The translations under genes were made by a program, and so were the position numbers. 5,842 bases of DNA. Source: Chloroflexota bacterium (GTDB lineage Bacteria; Chloroflexota; Dehalococcoidia; DSTF01; JACRBR01). Below, in pieces: positions 1 to 5,842 of this stretch; the first letter of the stretch is position 1, and each line of letters opens with the position of its first letter. The stretch lies in assembly GCA_021813085.1 (NCBI GenBank), contig JAKAMA010000172.1, positions 1-5,842 on the forward strand. Direction: 5' to 3'. The notes beneath the pieces were generated by a model, which saw only the letters and a program-made list of their open reading frames with translations, was not told the DNA's origin and did no database searches.

Positions 1-501
1 CCGGTCGCGGCGAACGCCCGCGCGAGGATGGCCTCAATCGTGTCGCCTGTACCGATCGGTGAGGTGCTCCGGTTGACGATCACGGGATAGTCACCAGATC
101 GCTGCAAGGCCTGCACGATCTGGCCCACGGCCGCCCTCACGTAGCGGAGGTCGGCCGCTCCGGTAGCCGTCGCAGGTGTATTCACGCAGAGAAACACAAA
201 CTCTGCCTTGTTCAGTCCGTCCTCGTACGACGTGGTGAACGAGAGCCGTCTCAATGCCGTATTGGCGGCGACCAAATCGTCCAGTCCAGGCTCGATGAAT
301 GGCGCTCTACCCGCACGCAGCGCCTCGACGCGGGCTTCGTCAATGTCGATCCCCGTCACCCGATGCCCGAGCTCGGCAAGACACGCGGCCGTGACGAGCC
401 CAATGTGCCCACAGCCGACGACGGCGAGCCGACGCGAACCTGACGGCTCTCGTGCCCCGTTGCCTCCCAGCACAACTTGAACCCTGCTGGGCCCTTCGCG
501 C

Positions 502-518
<17 letters not shown>
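1..518 (-). CDS. ugd: UDP-glucose 6-dehydrogenase family protein, N-terminal part (gene runs off left edge)
   Basis: The first 172 codons of an NDP-sugar dehydrogenase are present. By family, such enzymes oxidise UDP-glucose to UDP-glucuronate in the cytoplasm with two NAD+. Visible features are the Rossmann glycine motif GCGHIG (residues 35-40), an acidic GIDID turn (56-60) for NAD ribose binding, the family block PFIEPGLDDLV (73-83), CVNTP followed by G-x-x-DL (111-124), and RSTSPIGT (150-157), a variant of the usual STVPxGT. The start is taken as GTG at 518: an in-frame TAG lies 12 bases upstream (it is the fcl stop) and AGGGGA sits 5 bases before the GTG. This gives about 28 residues of non-conserved sequence before the Rossmann strand, longer than usual; an internal GTG at 473 is an alternative start. 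The catalytic Cys domain is outside the window. The gene lies 9 bp after fcl, so cotranscription is likely. A ManNAc- or GDP-mannose dehydrogenase is not excluded; UDP-glucose specificity is inferred. Confidence 0.85.
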
Positions 519-2823
<2,305 letters not shown>

Positions 2824-2827
<4 letters not shown>

Positions 2828-3537
2828 GATCCGTTCGGGCGCAGGAGGCAGCGCACCGTTGCCAGCAGATACCCGACGTCGCGGCGAAAGGAGACATCCC
2901 GCACGTACGCCACATCGGACGAGAGGCGCGCGTTGGGGGGCAGGTTGTTACGCCCACGCGTCTGCCACGGGCCCGTGATCGCCGGCGGCATCTCGAGGAT
3001 GTCCGGGTGGGGCGCGAGGAGCGGGCGCTCCTCCACGGCGTACGGGCGCGGGCCGACGAGCGTCATGTCGCCGGTGATCACGTGCCAGAACTGGGGCAGC
3101 TCGTCGATGCTGCATCGCCGCAGCAGGACACCGATCCTGGTCCGCCGCGGGTCGTTCTCCAGCTTGAGACGCGCCTCGTACTCTGCCGCGAGCACGGGGT
3201 CTTCACGCAGGAGGTCGCCCAGCCGTTCGTGGGCGCCGTTCGCCATCGTGCGCAGCTTGAGCATGCCGAAGGGCTGCCCATCGCGCTTGAGGCGCTGCGT
3301 GCGGTAGAGGATGGGCCAGCCAGAGAACAGCAATACGGCGAGGCCGGCGAGGACCATCAGTGGGAGGAGCCCGATGAACAGAGCGGTGCCGAGGGTGATA
3401 TCGAGCAGCCGTTTGCCGCGCCGCTGATAGAAGCTCGCGGGCAGCGCCACGGGCCGCTCGGCGGGGACCGCCAGAACGGGTGTGCCCCAGGCGACGACCT
3501 CCAGCTCCTCGTCCTCGGAGACCGACGGATTCAACAC
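2824..3537 (-). CDS. Initiating sugar transferase (monotopic phosphoglycosyl transferase, WcaJ/ExoY family)
   Basis: A 237-aa short-form bacterial sugar transferase. The family transfers a sugar phosphate from a nucleotide sugar to undecaprenyl phosphate, starting a polysaccharide repeat unit on the inner face of the membrane. Residues 1-35 are variable. KRLLDITLG (42-50) leads into one hydrophobic segment (about 49-71) with Pro59 near its middle, as in the re-entrant helix of this family. Next come PILYRTQRLKRDGQPFGMLK (75-94) with LRTM (95-98), ENDPRRTRIG (127-136), then SIDELPQFWHV (143-153) with the catalytic Asp145-Glu146 pair, and GDMTLVGPRP (156-165). The extra N-terminal membrane domains of full WcaJ/WbaP proteins are absent. 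The start is GTG at 3537, 13 bp after the DUF4012 stop, with GGGAGGG 7 bases before it; TTG at 3534 is possible. The sugar loaded cannot be deduced. Confidence 0.93.
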
Positions 3538-3554
3538 GGAGATCCCTCCCCTAT
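3520..3554. repeat. Junction repeat copy 2 (DUF4012/sugar transferase junction)
   Basis: The plus strand reads GACCGACGGATTCAACAC (3520-3537), a 9-base spacer, then TCCCCTAT (3547-3554). On the coding strand it holds the DUF4012 stop TAG, the ribosome binding site, and the GTG-TTG start of the sugar transferase. The one-base insertion relative to copy 1 changes the reading frame, so the likeness is at DNA level and not from conserved protein sequence. Confidence 0.55.
3544..3550 (-). promoter_or_regulatory. Ribosome binding site of the sugar transferase gene
   Basis: GGGAGGG on the minus strand directly follows the TAG stop of the DUF4012 gene and lies 7 bases before the GTG at 3537. It fixes this non-ATG start. 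Confidence 0.7.
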
Positions 3555-5497
3555 CCAGGCTCCAGCATCACCTCGACGGTGCGGTCGCGATCCAGACGGA
3601 AGCTGAGCTCGCCCGGCGCACCTGCCGCATCCTTGCCGTTGACGGCAGATCCGACGATCTTCATGCCCGCCGGCGGACTGACGGTGACACGCACGGGCAT
3701 CGCCTGCTGCCCCGGCTGCTTCTGGATCAGCAGCCGGTAGATCCACGTGCGGCCATCGGTCTCTACGGTCGGCGGCGTCAGGTAGCGGAAGGTGATCGAC
3801 TGCCGCGTGTTGGCGGGCACGGTGAAGAAGCGCCCGAACTCGCTCAAGCCGAGGTCCTTCCCGATCTCTCCGGCGCCGATCTCGCCCTGGCCGTCGCGCA
3901 CGCTGAGGATCGAGCTCCCCGGCGGCGTCAGCAGCCGCAGGAAGTCGCCGTAGACGCCGCCGAGCATGAGCTTGCTCACCAGGCCCGGGTCCTTCCCCTT
4001 CGCCCAGGCAGAGAGGTTGTTGAAGTAGTCCACCGCCACCGTGGTCGTGGCACCGCCAGCCGGGTTCAGCCGCACGTCCACCGTCGCGGACTGCTCCATC
4101 GCCGCGTTGAGCTTCGTGCTGTTGACGCTCGCGTCGACGAGCATCAGGTAGTCGCCCGGCGGCCGCGTGACACTCCCGTCCCAGCCGAACTGCCGGATCA
4201 CCTGCTCCTCCCCGGGGTCGGACGAGTAGATCAGGAGGTCCTTGCGTGTCCCGAGCTGCTGCACGGCGTCGATCAGCGGCGACCACATGCCGCGCGTCGG
4301 CCGCAGCACCCGGTCGAGCACCGCGTGCGCGAGCAGCGCGACGAACTCCTTGCGGTCCGCCTTCGGCTCGTAGGGCGCGCGCGTGTGCTCCTCCGTCACG
4401 TCCAGGGCGTTCGTGCTGTTGACGGTGACGTTGAACTCGGGCACGTCGATCGGGCCGGTCACCTCCAGCAGCCGCGCCAGCGTGTTGACGTCGATGCCGA
4501 TCACACCGTCCACGGCGGTGCCGCCGCCCATCTGGTAGAAGCGCTCCGCCTCGCGCGCCGACGTCGGGAAGTCGGGCGACCAGTTGGAGACCGTGAGGTT
4601 CCAGCTCATGTCCTTCAGGAGGTACTGGCGCAGCGGCGCCGGCGGCGCCACATAGGTATGCGTACGCGCCATCCAGTCCTGGCCGAACTGGACGGCGTCC
4701 TGAAAGGTCAGGCTCTCGATGTGTCCGTGGTCGACCCGCATCGTCCCGATCACCGACACGAGGCCCCCCGTCGGCAGCAGCTCGGCGTTGTTCTGCGCGA
4801 GGATGAGGTAGGTGCGCGGCCCGTTGAACCCGAGGAAGCCCGGCGTGAGGGCGCGCGCGCGGCGATACGTCGCGACCAGGTCATCGACGCGGGCGCGGCG
4901 CTGGTCGAACTCGCGCACGGCGGCGCGCAGCGGCGGCAGGAGCGCCGTGTTGCCGATGCGCCGCCGCTCCTGGTCGACGGCCGCGAGCCGCAGCTCGATC
5001 GCGTTGATGGTCGGGTCGGTCCGCTGGAGGATCGCCAGGCTCTTCTCGGGCAGCGTGCCTGTCCCCTCTGCGCGCACCGCATCGAACTCGCGGACCGCGC
5101 GGACGCCCTCCGTGCCGATATGGGCGGCCTGCTCGCCGATCGCGGCGAGGTCGATAGTGGCGTGCACCTGTCCGCCGATGAACGGCAGGTGGCCGAGGGT
5201 CCAGAGCAGCGGATCATGTGCGACACTGGCGCGCACAGCCCGGAACTTGCGCAGGGCGGACGCGAACTGCGCGTCCGACGTGTCGAGTTCTGCTGGTGTC
5301 GCGTCAAGCCGCCTCTTCTCTAACAGACTCTGCGCCGCAACGAGCTCGGTCCGTCCCGCGTCCGCCTGCTGCGCGATGCGCACCCCGCGATATGCCTCGA
5401 CACCAAGGACGACCAACGCCACGACGAGCGCGACCCCGAGCATCTTCCGCCGCGCGAGGCGACGCGGAAGTGCCCACCGCAGCCACGGAGTCGCCAA
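3551..5497 (-). CDS. DUF4012 domain protein, membrane-anchored, function unknown
   Basis: A 648-aa protein recognised as DUF4012 from its motif pattern. An Arg-rich N-terminus (residues 7-18) precedes one membrane helix (about 19-34), so most of the chain should lie outside the membrane. Residues 36-215 are mostly charged helix, probably coiled coil. The core follows: RTYLILAQNNAELLPTGG (228-245), SNWSPDFPTSA (304-314), VDGVIGIDVNTLARLLEVTG (329-348) then PIDVPEF (349-355). The C-terminal part (about 470-648) looks beta-rich with SITFRY (567-572) and VRVTVSPPAGM (602-612). The family is common beside polysaccharide genes in high-GC monoderms, but its biochemical role is unknown to me. The start is TTG at 5497, directly after an in-frame TGA (5503-5501) and an AGGTGAGG tract; the ATG at 5443 (residue 19) is an alternative that would remove the basic leader. 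It probably heads the operon. A role in glycan export, polymerisation or attachment is inferred only. Confidence 0.85.
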   Translation of the reverse strand: MATPWLRWALPRRLARRKMLGVALVVALVVLGVEAYRGVRIAQQADAGRTELVAAQSLLEKRRLDATPAELDTSDAQFASALRKFRAVRASVAHDPLLWTLGHLPFIGGQVHATIDLAAIGEQAAHIGTEGVRAVREFDAVRAEGTGTLPEKSLAILQRTDPTINAIELRLAAVDQERRRIGNTALLPPLRAAVREFDQRRARVDDLVATYRRARALTPGFLGFNGPRTYLILAQNNAELLPTGGLVSVIGTMRVDHGHIESLTFQDAVQFGQDWMARTHTYVAPPAPLRQYLLKDMSWNLTVSNWSPDFPTSAREAERFYQMGGGTAVDGVIGIDVNTLARLLEVTGPIDVPEFNVTVNSTNALDVTEEHTRAPYEPKADRKEFVALLAHAVLDRVLRPTRGMWSPLIDAVQQLGTRKDLLIYSSDPGEEQVIRQFGWDGSVTRPPGDYLMLVDASVNSTKLNAAMEQSATVDVRLNPAGGATTTVAVDYFNNLSAWAKGKDPGLVSKLMLGGVYGDFLRLLTPPGSSILSVRDGQGEIGAGEIGKDLGLSEFGRFFTVPANTRQSITFRYLTPPTVETDGRTWIYRLLIQKQPGQQAMPVRVTVSPPAGMKIVGSAVNGKDAAGAPGELSFRLDRDRTVEVMLEPG

Positions 5498-5498
5498 G

Positions 5499-5506
5499 CC
5501 TCACCT
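5499..5506 (-). promoter_or_regulatory. Possible ribosome binding site for the TTG start of the DUF4012 gene
   Basis: AGGTGAGG on the minus strand ends 1 base before TTG 5497; its AGGTG part is spaced 4 bases, which is short. The in-frame TGA within it rules out any earlier start. The close spacing leaves open that ATG 5443 is used instead. Confidence 0.4.
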
Positions 5507-5554
5507 CGACTCCAACCTCCGCCCCTGTTGTCCGGCCGACGCTGGCTGGCACAG

Positions 5555-5571
5555 TCCGGACCAGGTCCGGA
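5555..5571. repeat. 17-nt palindrome in the gap before the DUF4012 gene
   Basis: TCCGGACCAGGTCCGGA has two perfect 8-base arms around one central base. It could be an operator for the downstream operon or a short 7-bp hairpin with a 3-base loop. No T-run follows on the minus strand, which argues against a classical terminator. GTCCGG also occurs at 5530-5535, 5554-5559 and 5565-5570, the last two forming part of the palindrome. No convincing -10/-35 pair is visible in the 107-bp gap. Confidence 0.45.
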
Positions 5572-5578
5572 GTCCGCC

Positions 5579-5623
5579 GCGCCGGCGTCAGTTTCGTACC
5601 GTCCCTAACCGCGGCGCCGGCGC
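5579..5623 (-). repeat. 9-bp inverted repeat around the stop codon of the LPATG gene
   Basis: GCGCCGGCG at 5579-5587 pairs with CGCCGGCGC at 5615-5623 across a 27-base loop containing the TAG stop (5605-5607). It might slow or end transcription after the surface protein gene, but the loop is long, there is no T-tract, and such GC-only arms are common in this composition. Confidence 0.2.
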
Positions 5624-5842
5624 TTGCTGGCGACGGTGACACCACCCGCGCTGAGCGCGATCAGGACGCCGGCCGCGGCGAGCGCGATGAACACGTAGGT
5701 GATGCCGGACGTCCCGGAACTGTTGATGCCCGTACCCGTCGCGGGCAGCCCGACGCCCGAGCTCGGCGCGGTCTGGACACCGCCCACGTTGACGCTGGCC
5801 ACGCCGAGCACACCGCCGCAGTTCGCGGACACCGACACGACG
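5605..5842 (-). CDS. LPXTG-type surface protein, C-terminal end (gene runs off right edge)
   Basis: The last 79 codons of a gene that starts beyond the window; the frame is open to the edge. The C-terminus has the three parts of a cell-wall sorting signal in order: LPATG, a short Gly/Ser spacer, a hydrophobic stretch TYVFIALAAAGVLIALSAGG, and a basic tail SKRRRRG. By family, sortase cuts between Thr and Gly and joins the protein to the cell wall. The visible part before LPATG is rich in Gly, Val and Ser with one Cys (SANCGGVLGVASVNVGGVQ), which suggests an extracellular, possibly repetitive or beta-rich region; I cannot name its family. A GTG at 5838 is in frame but is unlikely to be the true start, since it would leave no signal peptide. 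The gene is separated from the DUF4012 gene by 107 bp, so cotranscription is possible but not shown. Confidence 0.8.
   Translation of the reverse strand, partial: VVSVSANCGGVLGVASVNVGGVQTAPSSGVGLPATGTGINSSGTSGITYVFIALAAAGVLIALSAGGVTVASKRRRRG

Noticed and set aside
4848..4863. Alternating GC run that could form Z-DNA
   Set aside because: Only about a dozen bases inside the DUF4012 coding region; common by chance at this GC content.
3482..5323. 613-codon open frame on the plus strand opposite the DUF4012 gene
   Set aside because: The translation is Arg/His/Glu/Val-rich low-complexity text with no recognisable fold. Long antisense frames are expected opposite GC-rich genes, and the minus-strand gene is clearly a real family.
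5304..5645. 113-codon minus-strand frame bridging the LPATG gene end and the DUF4012 start
   Set aside because: It overlaps both recognised genes in another frame, has a biased Arg/Ala/Gly composition and no plausible domain or ribosome binding site.

Overview
The window is a compact gene block read entirely from the minus strand, so transcription runs from right to left. GC content is high: hand counts give about 65% in 1-480 and about 73% in 541-660. A C-terminal LPATG sorting signal, a DUF4012 protein and frequent GTG/TTG starts suggest a high-GC monoderm bacterium, such as an Actinomycetota or Chloroflexota lineage. This placement is an inference; there is no rRNA or marker gene here.

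Layout in transcription order: (1) 5842-5605, the 3' end of a gene for a surface protein with an LPATG motif, membrane helix and basic tail. (2) A 107-bp gap, the only gap long enough for a promoter, holding a 17-nt palindrome and three GTCCGG elements. (3) 5497-3551, a 648-aa membrane-anchored DUF4012 protein. (4) 3537-2824, a short initiating phosphoglycosyl transferase (WcaJ/ExoY type). (5) 2827-1487, a WcaI-type GT4 glycosyltransferase. (6) 1490-528, GDP-L-fucose synthase (fcl/wcaG). (7) 518 to beyond the left edge, a UDP-glucose-6-dehydrogenase-type enzyme, N-terminal 172 codons only. Genes 3 to 7 are separated by 13 bp or less, or overlap by ATGA, and look like one operon. No stretch over 300 bp lacks a gene.

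Together the genes describe assembly of a cell-surface polysaccharide. Fcl supplies GDP-L-fucose and the dehydrogenase supplies probably UDP-glucuronate. The phosphoglycosyl transferase loads the first sugar phosphate on the lipid carrier, and the GT4 enzyme extends it. The DUF4012 protein faces outward and has no known function. The gene content recalls part of the colanic acid set (wcaJ, wcaI, fcl, ugd), but no gmd, flippase or polymerase gene lies in the window.

The most unusual signals are: a shared nucleotide motif at two gene junctions about 3 kb apart that exactly brackets the sugar transferase-GT4-fcl trio; four tandem AGG codons at the end of the GT4 gene that double as the Shine-Dalgarno tract of fcl; and the placement of a DUF4012 protein between a sortase-type surface protein and glycan genes.
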